A DNA stretch of 64,000 nucleotides from Rugamonas rivuli (GCF_009380165.1 NZ_WHUF01000003.1:62001-126000), one strand, 5' to 3'. Positions 46,147 through 55,437 are shown, counted from the first letter of the stretch. Notes: generated by a model not told the origin, from the sequence alone. Numbers and translations: made by a program.

Positions 46147-47373
46147 CTAGAACTGAATGCTGCCATTAAGCGAAATCGTGTTGGCCAGGTAGCTGCCGGA
46201 ACCGACCAGCGGGCTGCCGGTGCGGCGCTGGCGATTGGCGTTGAGGCTGATCTGCGAGTGCTCGGTCGGCATATAGGTCAGGCCGGCCTGCAGGGAGTTG
46301 CCGCTGTCGCTGGCGCCCGGCGGCAACTGGGCGCCGGAGGCGGCGTTGAAGTCGCGCCGCTCGCGCTGCACGCGCGCCGTCGCCATGATCTTGGTCGTCA
46401 AGTCCCACGACGCCAAGGCGCTGGCGCCCTTGTTCAAGCTGTTGTTGACGACGTTGCCCTCGACCGCCTCGTACACGCGCCAGCCGGAGAACGTCAGGCG
46501 CAGGCGCGTCGCCGGCGACCAGATGAAGGTGGCGCGGCCGGTCGGGCCGTTGGAATCGCGCGAGGTCAGCGCCGCGTGCGTGCGGCGGGCATAGCCGCCC
46601 AGCAGCTGGAACTGCGTGGTTCCGCTGAACACCCAGTTGACGTTGGCGTTGATCTCGTCCTGCTCGAAGCCGTTGTCGAACAGCTGGCCGCCCGAGAAGC
46701 GCGGCAACTCGTAGACGCCGCGCACATGGCGCAGCAAGATCCCGACGCGCGACGAGCTGGAGGCCAGGAAATCGATGCCGGCGTCGGTGGTGGTGTCGGT
46801 GCGGTTGTTGAAGCGCTGCACCGACAGGTCGTACTCGGCACGGTTGCGCTCGTAACCCGCATGGACACGCCAGCTCGGGTGGAACAGCCAGTTGATGTCG
46901 CCGTAAGAACGGCGCTGGATGCGCAGATTGCGCTCGGTCGAATGGTAGTCGTTGAACGGGGTCAGCGTCTGCACGTAGTTGAGGCCGGCATGTCCGTCGA
47001 GGTGGCTGCCGATGCGCCAGTGCCAGTCGGCCAGATAGTCGCGGCCATCGTAGTTGAAGGAATCGTAGTGCTCGAAGGCGACTTTCGACACCTTGGCGTG
47101 GCCGCTCAGCACCTGGCGGCCGATCGGGCGCTCGAACAGCGCCCCCACTTGCAGCTGGCGCATGCTGTCGCCACGCGGCCCGAAAAAGTTCGGGATACTG
47201 TCATCCAGACGCAACAAATTGTCGTCATGCGTGTACGTGGCAGCAACAAACGGATGAATGGTATCGCTCAGCTCGGCGTGCGCGGGCAGCGCGGCCAGGC
47301 CCAGGATCGCCAGCGGCAGCAGGCGCAGCAGCGGCTTCTGGCCGCGGGAAGTAGTTTGGACAGGACTATGCAT
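46147..47373 (-). CDS. epsL: EpsL-like outer-membrane beta-barrel protein
   Basis: The 408-residue exported protein has a signal peptide (PLLRLLPLAILGLAALPAHAEL). The rest is alternating beta strands ending in Phe (LNGSIQF), as outer-membrane barrels do. HPFVAATYTHDDNLLRLDD is typical of the exopolysaccharide operon protein EpsL. It may be the outer-membrane port for the polymer. It lies between the CAAX-protease-like gene and epsB. Confidence 0.88.
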   Translation of the reverse strand: MHSPVQTTSRGQKPLLRLLPLAILGLAALPAHAELSDTIHPFVAATYTHDDNLLRLDDSIPNFFGPRGDSMRQLQVGALFERPIGRQVLSGHAKVSKVAFEHYDSFNYDGRDYLADWHWRIGSHLDGHAGLNYVQTLTPFNDYHSTERNLRIQRRSYGDINWLFHPSWRVHAGYERNRAEYDLSVQRFNNRTDTTTDAGIDFLASSSSRVGILLRHVRGVYELPRFSGGQLFDNGFEQDEINANVNWVFSGTTQFQLLGGYARRTHAALTSRDSNGPTGRATFIWSPATRLRLTFSGWRVYEAVEGNVVNNSLNKGASALASWDLTTKIMATARVQRERRDFNAASGAQLPPGASDSGNSLQAGLTYMPTEHSQISLNANRQRRTGSPLVGSGSYLANTISLNGSIQF

Positions 47374-47414
47374 TATCGTTTTCTTTGTCTGATCAATGTA
47401 TCACTGCTTGAATA

Positions 47415-48077
47415 TTACCAATAAGTCCACTGGCCGGTCATCACAACCCACACGCCCAGTACTCCATTGGTGATCCCGTGCGCCACGATGGGCGCCCATA
47501 GATTTCGGCTACGCATGTACAGCAGGCTGTAGGCTGCGCCGGCAACCATGCCGGCGAACCACAGATTGTGCTCAATCCCAAACAGTACCACCGAAATTAC
47601 CACCGCTTTCAGCCCGGCGCGCGCCGGATCCAGCCGCAGAAAGTCGCCCTGGGCGATCCAGCGCATCAGGAAAGAACGCCAGAACAGCTCCTCCATCACC
47701 GGCACCACCAGGGCCGCGCCGGCGATGCGTATCGCCACCAGCAGCCAGTCGATCCGTCCATCGGTGCGGGGGTCGTAGCCGGCCGACGTGCCAACCTGCA
47801 TCCAGCCGGCGTCCAGGTTAATCCACAGCACCAGCACCAGCAGGCCGACCGCCACCGCCAGGGCGCAGCCGCCCCAGCCCAGGCGCCAGTCGCGCAATTC
47901 CTCGTAGCTGTGCCAGCACCAGGCCAGCACCGCGACGACCGCCAGGATTTTGACTGGATACAGCCAGCGCAGTTCCGCCGGGCCAAGGCCGAGACGCTCG
48001 GCCATGTCGGCAACGAAGATGAAGGCGAGATAGACAAAAAAAGGCAGGACCCGGCGCAGCGCCGCCGGCTCAAACAC
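47415..48077 (-). CDS. CAAX-prenyl-protease-related membrane protein (PEP-CTERM associated)
   Basis: The 220-residue CPBP-family membrane protein has about six helices. The family motifs are present: EEL-x3-R in PVMEELFWRSFLMRW, FGIEH and HGITNGVLG, including the metal-binding Glu and His residues. A subtype of this family (TIGR03008-like) co-occurs with exosortase loci and may be a protease for sorting-related substrates, which is unproven. The start is probably GTG at 48077. A 30-codon ORF from an ATG at 48162 ends inside this start and could couple translation, so the start is uncertain. Confidence 0.82.
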   Translation of the reverse strand: MFEPAALRRVLPFFVYLAFIFVADMAERLGLGPAELRWLYPVKILAVVAVLAWCWHSYEELRDWRLGWGGCALAVAVGLLVLVLWINLDAGWMQVGTSAGYDPRTDGRIDWLLVAIRIAGAALVVPVMEELFWRSFLMRWIAQGDFLRLDPARAGLKAVVISVVLFGIEHNLWFAGMVAGAAYSLLYMRSRNLWAPIVAHGITNGVLGVWVVMTGQWTYW

Positions 48078-48272
48078 GGGCCCTGCCCTCCCCGGCAGCG
48101 GCGCCCGGCTGCGACGGCAGCGCAGGCGGCGAGGAAAACGGCGTGATCAAGGCGAAGCGCATGCGGGTCCCGTGTGTGCGAAATAAAAAGAAAATTGCCG
48201 ACGTCCAACGTCAGCTCAAAACCATGCACATACTACAACAAAACGGCCCTACTTTGTTGCTACCGTGCGCAG
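48078..48272. other. Intergenic region upstream of the CAAX-protease-like gene
   Basis: These 195 bp lie after the uup stop and before the epsL-side genes. They contain a minus-strand 30-codon ORF (48162-48070, beginning MRFALITPFSSPP) and a short GACGT/ACGTC dyad near 48198-48211. No convincing promoter was found, though the eps transcript should start near here. Confidence 0.4.
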
Positions 48273-50174
48273 CTATGCGCGGGTATTGGACTCGATTGTT
48301 TCCCAGCGCTCCAGAGCGGCCAGCAATTCCGTCTCGATCTCTTCCATGCGGCCATTGACGCGTTTGGCTTCGGCCGCGTTTTTCTTGTAGAAATCGGGAT
48401 CGGACAGCTGCAGCGCCAGCGCGGTCTGCTCGTCCTCCAGACGAGCGATCAGTGCCGGCAGCTCGTCGAGCTCGCGCTGCTCCTTGAAGCTGAGCTTGCG
48501 CTGCTTGGCGGCCGGGGCGGCAGCGGCAGGCGCCGCTTCGACCTTGGCGGCAGCCTTGGCAGGGGTGGTCGGGGCGGCCACCGTGCGCACGCGCTCCCAG
48601 TCGCTGTAGCCGCCGACGAATTCGCGCCACTGCCCCCCGCCTTCGGCCACGACGACCTGGGTGACCACATTGTCGAGGAAGGTGCGGTCGTGGCTGACCA
48701 GGAACACGGTGCCCGGGTAATCTTCCAACAACTCTTCCAGCAACTCCAGGGTTTCAATGTCGAGGTCGTTGGTGGGTTCATCCAGTACCAGGCAGTTGGC
48801 CGGCTTGGCGAACAGGCGTGCCAGCAGCAAGCGGTTACGCTCGCCGCCGGACAGCGACTTGACCGGCGAACGCGCGCGTTCCGGCGCGAACAGGAAGTCG
48901 TTCAGGTAGCTCATCACGTGCTTGCGGGCGCCGTTGACTTCGACCCAGTCGCTGCCCGGGGCGATGGTTTCCATCAGGTTGGCTTCCTCGTTGAGCTGGG
49001 TGCGCATCTGGTCGAAGTACGCCACCTGCAGCTTGGTGCCCAGCTTGGCGCTGCCGCTGTCCGGTTCCAGCTCGCCCAGGATCATTTTCAGCAGCGTGGT
49101 CTTGCCGGCGCCGTTGGCGCCGATCAGGCCGACCTTGTCGCCGCGCAGGATGGTGCCGGTGAAATTGCTGACGATGACGCGGTCGCCGAAACTCTTGCTG
49201 ATGTTTTCCAGTTCCGCCACGATCTTGCCGGAACGCTCGCCCGACGCCACCTCCAGCTTGACCTGGCCTTGCTGTTCGCGGCGCGCGGCGCGCTGCAGGC
49301 GCAGCGCTTCCAGGCGGCGCACGCGGCCTTCGTCGCGCACGCGGCGGGCCTTGACGCCCTTGCGTATCCAGATTTCCTCCTGCGCCAGCACCTTGTCGAA
49401 CTTGGCGTTTTCCACTTCCTCGTTCTCCAGCAGCTCGGCCTTGCGGGCCTGGTAGGTGGTGAAGTTGCCGGGGAAGGACAGCAGGCGGCCGCGGTCGAGC
49501 TCGATGATGCGGGTGGCGACGTTGTCGAGGAAGGAGCGGTCGTGGGTAATGAACAGCACGCTGCCCTTGAAATCGCGCAGCAAGCCTTCGAGCCACATGA
49601 TGGACGTGAAGTCCAGGTGGTTGGTCGGTTCGTCCAGCAGCAGCACGTCCGGCGCCGACACCAGCGCGCGCGCCAGCGCCACGCGCTTCTGCATACCGCC
49701 CGACAGCGTCTTCATCAGCATGTCGCCGGTCAGGTTCAGACGGTCGAGCACGGTTTCCACCTTGTTCGGCAGGCTCCAGGCGTCGGCCGCATCCAGCAGC
49801 ACCTGCACGTCGTGCATGCGCTCCATGACGGCGTCGTCGTTGCCCTGGCCGAACTGGCCGGTCAGCGCATCGTATTCCTTCAGCAGCGCCGGCAGCTCGC
49901 CCATGCCGGACGCGACGGCGTCGAACACCGTCATCTCGGGATCGAACACCGGTTCCTGCTCGACATAGGCGATCTTGATGTTCTGCTGCATGACCAGCAG
50001 GCCGTCGTCGAGCTTGAAGCGGCCGGAGATGATTTTCAGCAGCGACGACTTGCCGGTGCCGTTGCGTCCGATCAGGCCGACGCGTTCGCCGGTTTCCAGC
50101 GAGAATTCAGCATGATCGAGGAGCGCGACGTGGCCGAACGCCAGTTGCGCTGAGGAAAGAGAGATGACTGCCAT
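48273..50174 (-). CDS. uup: Uup-type ABC-F ATPase
   Basis: The 633-residue soluble protein has two ABC domains. Walker A motifs are GRNGTGKS (about residue 36) and GANGAGKT (about residue 350), signature motifs are LSGGMQKR and LSGGERNR, and Walker B motifs are LLLDEPTNHLD and LVLDEPTNDLD. The inter-domain linker (WIRKGVKARRVRDEGRVRRLEALR) and the C-terminal coiled coil (KLSFKEQRELDELPALIARLEDEQ) are those of Uup, an ABC-F protein linked to ribosome function and transposon excision. It has no transmembrane part. It is probably not functionally tied to the eps genes. Confidence 0.9.
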   Translation of the reverse strand: MAVISLSSAQLAFGHVALLDHAEFSLETGERVGLIGRNGTGKSSLLKIISGRFKLDDGLLVMQQNIKIAYVEQEPVFDPEMTVFDAVASGMGELPALLKEYDALTGQFGQGNDDAVMERMHDVQVLLDAADAWSLPNKVETVLDRLNLTGDMLMKTLSGGMQKRVALARALVSAPDVLLLDEPTNHLDFTSIMWLEGLLRDFKGSVLFITHDRSFLDNVATRIIELDRGRLLSFPGNFTTYQARKAELLENEEVENAKFDKVLAQEEIWIRKGVKARRVRDEGRVRRLEALRLQRAARREQQGQVKLEVASGERSGKIVAELENISKSFGDRVIVSNFTGTILRGDKVGLIGANGAGKTTLLKMILGELEPDSGSAKLGTKLQVAYFDQMRTQLNEEANLMETIAPGSDWVEVNGARKHVMSYLNDFLFAPERARSPVKSLSGGERNRLLLARLFAKPANCLVLDEPTNDLDIETLELLEELLEDYPGTVFLVSHDRTFLDNVVTQVVVAEGGGQWREFVGGYSDWERVRTVAAPTTPAKAAAKVEAAPAAAAPAAKQRKLSFKEQRELDELPALIARLEDEQTALALQLSDPDFYKKNAAEAKRVNGRMEEIETELLAALERWETIESNTRA

Positions 50175-50317
50175 AGTAGAATGAGGAGATCGGAACGCGC
50201 TGCGTGATGCGAGCCCGCCGATTAGGTGAGTAAAGCACGCATTGTACCGATAGTCGGCTCACGCGCGCCATTTATTGCAGCCATGATGGCCGGGCGCGTC
50301 GCTTCGAACGCTGGCAA

Positions 50318-50338
50318 CGGCCGGGCGTGGCCCGGCCG
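50318..50338. terminator. Strong GC hairpin between a PEP-CTERM gene and uup
   Basis: CGGCCGGGC and GCCCGGCCG are perfect 9-bp arms around GTG. It lies 20 bases after the stop at 50358. There is no T-run on either side, so termination is possible but unproven. Confidence 0.5.
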
Positions 50339-50357
50339 CTAGGTCAGAGGCCCCTGC

Positions 50358-50915
50358 TCAGGCGGCGTTGCGGCGGCGACGCGCCAGCACGCCGAGGGTG
50401 GCGAAGCCGGCCAGCAGCATCGCATAGGTGTCCGCCTCGGGGACCGGCGAAGTCAGGTCGAAACGGGTGTCCGCAGTCCAGTGCATGGTATTGTCGCTCC
50501 AGCCGGACGGCGCGTTCATATAGCGGTATTCCTGGACGCCGCTGGTGATTTCCTGGCCGCGGGAAACAATCCCCTCAGGGTCGGAGGACGACATCGTCGT
50601 GCCGAAGTTCAGGGCGCCGTGGGCATAGGAAAAAGCCGACAGGCCGCAGTGGAAATAAGGAATGCCTGGGTTGGAGCAATTGGCGTAGTCCACGCCATCG
50701 ACGATGAAACTGGAGATTTCGCCGCCATCGATCGTGCCGTCGGCATTGCGATCGCTGCCGGTGAACGCGCCGCCGATCGAATAAGTGTTGTCGAACGATT
50801 GCGTCGCATCATTGTAGAAGCCGGTAAAACTAAAGGTCCACGTCTGGTCCGCAGCTTGCGCGGCGGTAGAGCATATTAATGATGCAGCAAAAATTGCAAG
50901 AATTTTACTTTTCAA
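50358..50915 (-). CDS. PEP-CTERM protein with TTG start
   Basis: The 185-residue exported protein has a signal peptide (KILAIFAASLICSTAAQAAD), a beta-rich body (WTFSFTGFYNDATQSFDN), and an acidic SDRNADGTIDGGEIS segment that could bind calcium. The sorting tail is a PEP variant: VPEADTYAML, a hydrophobic helix, then ARRRR. The only start that keeps the signal peptide is TTG at 50915, preceded by GGGAGC seven bases upstream. Base composition is lower in GC at the 5' end. A sigma70-like promoter and a perfect dyad lie just upstream. Confidence 0.85.
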   Translation of the reverse strand: MKSKILAIFAASLICSTAAQAADQTWTFSFTGFYNDATQSFDNTYSIGGAFTGSDRNADGTIDGGEISSFIVDGVDYANCSNPGIPYFHCGLSAFSYAHGALNFGTTMSSSDPEGIVSRGQEITSGVQEYRYMNAPSGWSDNTMHWTADTRFDLTSPVPEADTYAMLLAGFATLGVLARRRRNAA

Positions 50916-50941
50916 GATACCGCTCCCTGATGAACAAATTA

Positions 50942-50951
50942 GCTAATTAGC
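50942..50951. promoter_or_regulatory. Palindrome GCTAATTAGC near the promoter start site
   Basis: This perfect 10-bp palindrome lies 26 bases upstream of the TTG start and just downstream of the candidate -10. It is placed where a repressor could act. Confidence 0.4.
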
Positions 50952-50957
50952 ATGGAT

Positions 50958-50985
50958 AGTATAATGCAAATGAGTAAAAGAACAA
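50958..50985 (-). promoter_or_regulatory. Sigma70-like promoter for the PEP-CTERM gene
   Basis: On the minus strand TTGTTC (50980-50985) and TATACT (50958-50963) are separated by 16 bases. The surrounding DNA is AT-rich, and the start of transcription would fall on or near the palindrome at 50942-50951. Confidence 0.5.
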
Positions 50986-51063
50986 TCTGTGTTACATGTT
51001 ATTTGTGTTAAAGCGCAGGGGTTGTGACAATCCTGCAAAAGGGAAAGCGGACGGGGTGGGGAG

Positions 51064-51138
51064 TGGTGTCGCCAACAGGAATCGAACCTGTATCTGATTC
51101 TTAGGAGGAACCTGTTCTATCCGTTGAACTATGGCGAC
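51064..51138 (-). tRNA. tRNA-Arg (anticodon CCU)
   Basis: The minus strand folds as a complete tRNA. The acceptor stem is GTCGCCA paired with TGGCGAC, and the D arm contains GTTC and GAAC. The anticodon stem is GGTTC/GAATC with loop CTCCTAA, so the anticodon is CCT. The T arm is ACAGG-TTCGATT-CCTGT. A 3' CCA is encoded (51064-51066). TACAAT at 51156-51161 is a possible -10. Confidence 0.95.
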
Positions 51139-51363
51139 ACGCTGAATGAGCCGCCATTGTAGCCGCTAACCTTCGTGTCGCCCAGAGGTAAGCATGCCCG
51201 TCCTGGATTTTTTTGCAAGACAGCTCCGCAAGCCGCAGCGTATCGGCCTGTTCCCGCTTGACATTTCATTTCGAATAATACGAGTTTGTTAAATTATAAT
51301 AGGGACTGGAAATCGCCCTCTCCTCGCCAGAGGAGGACTGTTCACCCCGTCACCCCCACTCCT

Positions 51364-52440
51364 ATGAAAAAATACCATGGCATTCAGATACTCAGGTTTG
51401 CTGCGGCCTCGCTGGTCGTTGCTGAGCATCTAATTGGCAACGTCGTCAATCACTGGGCCAATGCCGGACATTATGAGGTGCCGCCGCTGGGATTAATCGG
51501 CGTCATCGTTTTCTTTGGCATCAGCGGCTTCATTATGGTGACCACCCAATACGACGCATTTGGAAGCGTCGCCAAAAGCGCCGATTTCTTCTTCCGGCGC
51601 ATGCTGCGCATCCTGCCCGTTTATGCCATTGCGACAACCATGCAATTCATAAACAAGTTCAATGCCGGCGAACACTACACGATCGTTAACTATTTTAAAT
51701 CGCTGCTCTTCGTTCCCTATATCGGCGACAAAGGCTTTTACCGGCCCATCCTTGGCCAGGGCTGGACGCTGAATCTGGAAATGTTCTTTTATCTGGTGTT
51801 TGCCTTGTCGCTGATCCTGCCCCGCATGGGCGGAATGGCGCTCAGCATCGCCGTGTTCGTGGCCTTTGCCGCCACACACAGCTACGCTGCGGAGATGAAC
51901 GTCGTCCTGGCGTTCTACATGCAACAAATCCTGCTGTTCTTCGCATGCGGGATGCTGATTGCCACGCTGTGCAAGCATGTCCATTGGCGCTCGGCCTCGG
52001 TGGCGTCGCCACTGGTCATCTGCCTGGCGTTGATGGCGGGCGGCATATGGGTCAATCTGTATCTGCCTGAAGGCACGCACCTGGCCTACAACCTGGTGAT
52101 GGTGTCGGCCTGCGTGTGGGCGGCGGCGAGCTACCAGCCCGTCCATACCGGCAAGACTGTGGCCATCCTGGAGCGCCTGGGCGATGCATCGTTCAGCACC
52201 TATCTGTTCCACGGTTTCATGCTGGGCGCGATCAAGTTCCTGTCCTACCGTACCGAGGAAGGCCAGTGGCTCAAGTTCGCGCTGTTGCTTGCATGCGCCG
52301 TGATACTCGCCAATCTGGTCGGGCTGCTGATGTACAGATTCGTGGAACACCCGATTGCACGTGTGCTCAAGGGTTGGACGCAGAAGCCGCACACGGCCCA
52401 GTCCAAGCCGCCGCAGCAGACGGCCAAATCCCGCGCCTGA
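51364..52440 (+). CDS. OafA-type membrane acyltransferase
   Basis: I take the ATG at 51364, giving 358 residues that start KKYHGIQILRFAAASLVVAEHLI with the family's catalytic His. GVIVFFGISGFIMV, FFFRRMLRILPVYAIAT, GQGWTLNLEMFFYLVFALSL and STYLFHGFMLGAIK follow. It has about ten membrane helices and probably acylates a surface glycan. GC content is visibly lower than in the neighbours, especially at the 5' end, and the gene stands alone on the plus strand. A TTGACA at 51258 and TATAAT at 51295 lie upstream but are not correctly spaced as one promoter. Its stop shares a hairpin with the convergent RidA gene. Confidence 0.9.
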   Translation: MKKYHGIQILRFAAASLVVAEHLIGNVVNHWANAGHYEVPPLGLIGVIVFFGISGFIMVTTQYDAFGSVAKSADFFFRRMLRILPVYAIATTMQFINKFNAGEHYTIVNYFKSLLFVPYIGDKGFYRPILGQGWTLNLEMFFYLVFALSLILPRMGGMALSIAVFVAFAATHSYAAEMNVVLAFYMQQILLFFACGMLIATLCKHVHWRSASVASPLVICLALMAGGIWVNLYLPEGTHLAYNLVMVSACVWAAASYQPVHTGKTVAILERLGDASFSTYLFHGFMLGAIKFLSYRTEEGQWLKFALLLACAVILANLVGLLMYRFVEHPIARVLKGWTQKPHTAQSKPPQQTAKSRA

Positions 52441-52447
52441 GCGGGAT
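52428..52447. terminator. Hairpin shared by convergent genes
   Basis: ATCCCGC and GCGGGAT are perfect 7-bp arms around GCCTGA, which includes the acyltransferase stop codon. The RidA stop follows directly at 52448. No T-run is present, so it may be a weak bidirectional terminator. Confidence 0.45.
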
Positions 52448-52846
52448 CTATGCCATCGGCACCACGGCCGTCACCTCGATCTCCACCCGCGCCCGGTCCT
52501 CGACCAGGCCGGCCACCTGCACCGCCGTCATCGCCGGGAAATGCTTGCCGATGATGTCGCGGTAGGCGGCGCCGACTTCCTTGTAGGCGCCCACGTACTC
52601 CTTCTTGTCCAGCACATACCAGGTCATGCGCACGATATGCTCGGGCTTCGCGCCCGCCTCGGCCAGCACCTCGACCGCGTTCTGCAGCGCCTGGCGCACC
52701 TGGCCGGCGAAGTCGTCGGTGTGGAACACGCCCTGCCCGTCCCACCCTATCATGCCGCTGACGCACACCATGCGCCCGCTGGCGGCCACGCCGTTCGAAT
52801 AGCCACGCGGCCGGACCCAGCCCGGCGGTTGAAGAAATTCCATCAT
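52448..52846 (-). CDS. RidA-family protein in the 2-aminobenzoate pathway
   Basis: The 132-residue protein belongs to the RidA/YjgF enamine-imine deaminase family. It contains [43 protein letters not shown], and RVEIEVTAV near the end. It is last in the operon and overlaps the acyl-CoA dehydrogenase gene by four bases. The pathway's reduced 2-amino intermediate is an enamine, so a RidA protein could release ammonia from it; this is inferred from context. Confidence 0.88.
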   Translation of the reverse strand: MMEFLQPPGWVRPRGYSNGVAASGRMVCVSGMIGWDGQGVFHTDDFAGQVRQALQNAVEVLAEAGAKPEHIVRMTWYVLDKKEYVGAYKEVGAAYRDIIGKHFPAMTAVQVAGLVEDRARVEIEVTAVVPMA

Positions 52847-54018
52847 TGTTCCTTAGTGTTTGCCGCGCGCAGCAGTTCGCGCGCGATGATCAATTGCTGT
52901 ACTTCGGTGGCGCCCTCGTAGATGCGCAGCGCGCGGATCTCGCGGTACAAGCGCTCGACCGGCTGCTCGCTGACCACGCCTAGGCCGCCGAACATCTGCA
53001 GCGCGGCGTCGATCACCTGCTGCGCCGTCTCGGTGGCCGTCATCTTGGCCATCGCCGCCTCCTTGGTGACGTTGCGGCCCTGGTCGCGCTGCCAGGCGGC
53101 GCGATAAGTCAGCAGCGCGGCGGCGTCGATGCCGGTCGCCATCTGCGCCAGCTTCGCCTGCGTCATCTGGAAATCCGACAGCGCCTGGCCGAACATCTTG
53201 CGCTGCGTGGCGTGCGCCAGCGCCTCGTCCAGCGCGCGCCGCGCAAAGCCCAGCGCCGCCGCCGCCACCGAGGTGCGGAACACGTCCAGCGTGGACATCG
53301 CCACCTTGAAGCCCTGCCCCGCCTCGCCGATGCGCTGCGCGGCAGGGATGCGGCAATCGTTGAACGTCAGGCGCGCAAGCGGATGCGGCGCGATCACCTG
53401 GATGCGTTCCGCGATATCGAAGCCCGGCGTGCCGGCATCGACGATGAAGGCGCTGATGCCGCGCGCGCCGGGCTGTTCGCCGGTGCGTGCGAACACCACG
53501 TAGAAATCGGCGATGCCGCCGTTGGAAATCCAGGTCTTCTCGCCGTTGAGCACATAGTGATCGCCGTCGCGGACCGCCGCGCACTGCATGGCGGCGACAT
53601 CGGAACCGGCCTGCGGTTCGGACAACGCGAAGGCCGCGATGGCGTCGCCACGCACCACGCGCGGCAGGTAGGCCTCGCGCTGGGCCGCCGTGCCGTGCAG
53701 GCTGATGGCGCCGGAGCCCAGCCCCTGCATGGCGAAGGCGAAATCGGCCAGGCCGTTATGCCGCGCCAGCGTTTCGCGGATCAGGCAGATGGCGCGGGTA
53801 TCGATGCCCTCGCCCGCCGCGCCGTAGGCGGCGCCGGCGATCGCATGTTTGAGCCAACCGCCGTCGCCCAACTGGCGCACCAGATGGCGGCAGGCCGCAT
53901 CGACGTCCGCCTCATGCTGCTGCGCGATATGCTGCGTGGCCCAGGCATCGAGCTCGCGCTCCAGCACCGCGTGGCGCGCATCGAAGAACGGCCATTCCAG
54001 ATAAGTCTTGTCAGCCAT
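52843..54018 (-). CDS. Acyl-CoA dehydrogenase
   Basis: The 391-residue flavoenzyme has the usual length and fold. Residues of about 130-170 ([44 protein letters not shown]) bind FAD and the thioester, and [64 protein letters not shown] complete it. The catalytic glutamate region (YEGATEVQ) is intact. It probably oxidises the CoA-bound intermediate after ring opening in the 2-aminobenzoyl-CoA pathway. The ATG overlaps the crotonase gene's stop. Confidence 0.92.
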   Translation of the reverse strand: MADKTYLEWPFFDARHAVLERELDAWATQHIAQQHEADVDAACRHLVRQLGDGGWLKHAIAGAAYGAAGEGIDTRAICLIRETLARHNGLADFAFAMQGLGSGAISLHGTAAQREAYLPRVVRGDAIAAFALSEPQAGSDVAAMQCAAVRDGDHYVLNGEKTWISNGGIADFYVVFARTGEQPGARGISAFIVDAGTPGFDIAERIQVIAPHPLARLTFNDCRIPAAQRIGEAGQGFKVAMSTLDVFRTSVAAAALGFARRALDEALAHATQRKMFGQALSDFQMTQAKLAQMATGIDAAALLTYRAAWQRDQGRNVTKEAAMAKMTATETAQQVIDAALQMFGGLGVVSEQPVERLYREIRALRIYEGATEVQQLIIARELLRAANTKEQ

Positions 54019-54872
54019 TAGTCGCCTTCGAATTCAGGTTTTTGTTTCGCCACGAACGCGTGGTAAGCGCGATGAAAATCGTTGGTCGCCATGCAAATCG
54101 CCTGCGCCTGCGCTTCCGCCTCGATGGCTTCGTCGACACCCATGTTCCACTCCTGCTGCAGCATCTTCTTGGTCATGCCGTGGGCGAAGGTCGGACCGTC
54201 GGCCAGGCCGCGGGCGAAGGCCAGCGCAGCGTCCAGCAGCGCTTCCGGTTCCTGCAGGCTGTTGAAGAAGCCCCAGCGTTCGGCCTCCGCGCCGGACATC
54301 GAACGGCCGGTGTACAGCAGCTCGGCGGCGCGGCCCTGGCCGATCACGCGCGGCAGCAAGGCGCAGGCGCCCATATCGCAGCCGGCCAGGCCCACCCGCG
54401 TGAACAGGAAGGCGGTCTTGCTGCGTGCCGTGCCGAGGCGGATGTCCGAGGCCAGCGCCAGGATTGCGCCGGCGCCGGCGCAGATGCCGTCGACCGCCGC
54501 CACGACAGGCTGCGGGCAGGCGCGGATAGCCTTCACCAGATCGCCCGTCATGCGCGTGAACGCCAGCAGGCCAGGCATATCCAGCTTGGTCAGCGGGCCG
54601 ATGATGTCGTGCACGTCGCCGCCGGAGCAGAAGTTCTCGCCCGCGCCGGTGATGACGATGGCCTTGACGTCGTCCGCATAGGCCAGCGCGCGGAACAGGT
54701 CGCGCAGCTCGGCGTAGGAATCGAAGGTCAGCGGATTCTTGCGCTCGGGGCGGTTCAGCGTCAGCGTGGCGACGCCGGCGCTGACTTCAAACAGAAAGTG
54801 GCTGGCCTGGTAGTCGGCCAGCGCGGCGCGGTTGCCGGGCAGTTGCTGCGCTTCGCCGGGAAGATATCGCAT
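54018..54872 (-). CDS. Crotonase-family enzyme (enoyl-CoA hydratase/isomerase-like)
   Basis: I take the ATG at 54872, giving 284 residues. Crotonase motifs are clear: oxyanion-hole blocks [15 protein letters not shown] and [12 protein letters not shown], and the [24 protein letters not shown] helix region. The two glutamates of classical enoyl-CoA hydratase are not conserved. The first is Ile 137 ([10 protein letters not shown]). The second region reads GLAGCDMGA, with Asp 166 like the GLxPD form in isomerase-type members. Hydration is therefore not assured. It may act on the ring-reduced CoA ester. It lies between the MarR gene and the acyl-CoA dehydrogenase gene. Confidence 0.87.
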   Translation of the reverse strand: MRYLPGEAQQLPGNRAALADYQASHFLFEVSAGVATLTLNRPERKNPLTFDSYAELRDLFRALAYADDVKAIVITGAGENFCSGGDVHDIIGPLTKLDMPGLLAFTRMTGDLVKAIRACPQPVVAAVDGICAGAGAILALASDIRLGTARSKTAFLFTRVGLAGCDMGACALLPRVIGQGRAAELLYTGRSMSGAEAERWGFFNSLQEPEALLDAALAFARGLADGPTFAHGMTKKMLQQEWNMGVDEAIEAEAQAQAICMATNDFHRAYHAFVAKQKPEFEGD

Positions 54873-54883
54873 GGTGTGGTTCC

Positions 54884-55423
54884 TTATTTTTCGTCCGAGG
54901 CGTTCAGGTGCTGCTTCATCTGCGATAGCAGGTCGATCAGCTGGCTCTTGTCGGCGCCGGACATGTCTTGCAGCAGTTCGGCGATCCAGCCCTCGTGCAC
55001 GGCGGCCATGGTGGCGAAGGCCTTGCGGCCGGCCGCCGTCAGCTTGACGCTGTAGGCGCGGCCGTCTTTCGGATCGGGCACGCGCACCACCAGCTTCTCC
55101 TGCTCCAGCTGGTCGGTGATGCCGGTGATGTTCCCGCCGGTGACCATCATCCGCTTCGACAGCTCGCCCATGCGCAGGCCTTGCGGATAGCGCTCCAGCT
55201 GCGCCATCAAATCGAAGCGCGGCAGCGTGATGCCGAAGCTGGCGCGCAGCCGGCTGCGGATTTCGTTCTCGATCTTGACGGTGCAGGACAGCATGCGCAG
55301 CCACAGCTTGAGCGACTGATGGTGATCCTGCGTCAGGCGGCTGGCCAGGTCGAGCACCGGCGCTCCCTCGTCCTCGTCGTCGATGGGATTCGGTTGATTC
55401 TCGTTGTCTGAAAATGGTGGCAT
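54884..55423 (-). CDS. MarR-family regulator of the 2-aminobenzoate operon
   Basis: The 179-residue protein starts at the ATG at 55423 behind GAGGAA; a GTG at 55441 overlaps the upstream stop as an alternative. After an acidic N-terminus it shows a MarR winged helix ([66 protein letters not shown]). It probably represses this operon and responds to a pathway CoA thioester, as other aromatic-CoA MarR proteins do. Its position inside the operon implies autoregulation. Confidence 0.88.
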   Translation of the reverse strand: MPPFSDNENQPNPIDDEDEGAPVLDLASRLTQDHHQSLKLWLRMLSCTVKIENEIRSRLRASFGITLPRFDLMAQLERYPQGLRMGELSKRMMVTGGNITGITDQLEQEKLVVRVPDPKDGRAYSVKLTAAGRKAFATMAAVHEGWIAELLQDMSGADKSQLIDLLSQMKQHLNASDEK

Positions 55424-55437
55424 AGCTTCCTCGTGCT

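Noticed and set aside
17546..48077. Alginate biosynthesis locus
   Set aside because: ManC and an AlgD-type enzyme are present, but there is no Alg8/44 polymerase, AlgG epimerase or AlgK/E export; Wzx/Wzy-type and EpsB/E/F genes are present instead.
51064..52440. Integrated island at tRNA-Arg with the acyltransferase as cargo
   Set aside because: Islands usually insert at the tRNA 3' end, which faces the PEP-CTERM gene, not the acyltransferase. I saw no integrase and no repeat of the tRNA end.
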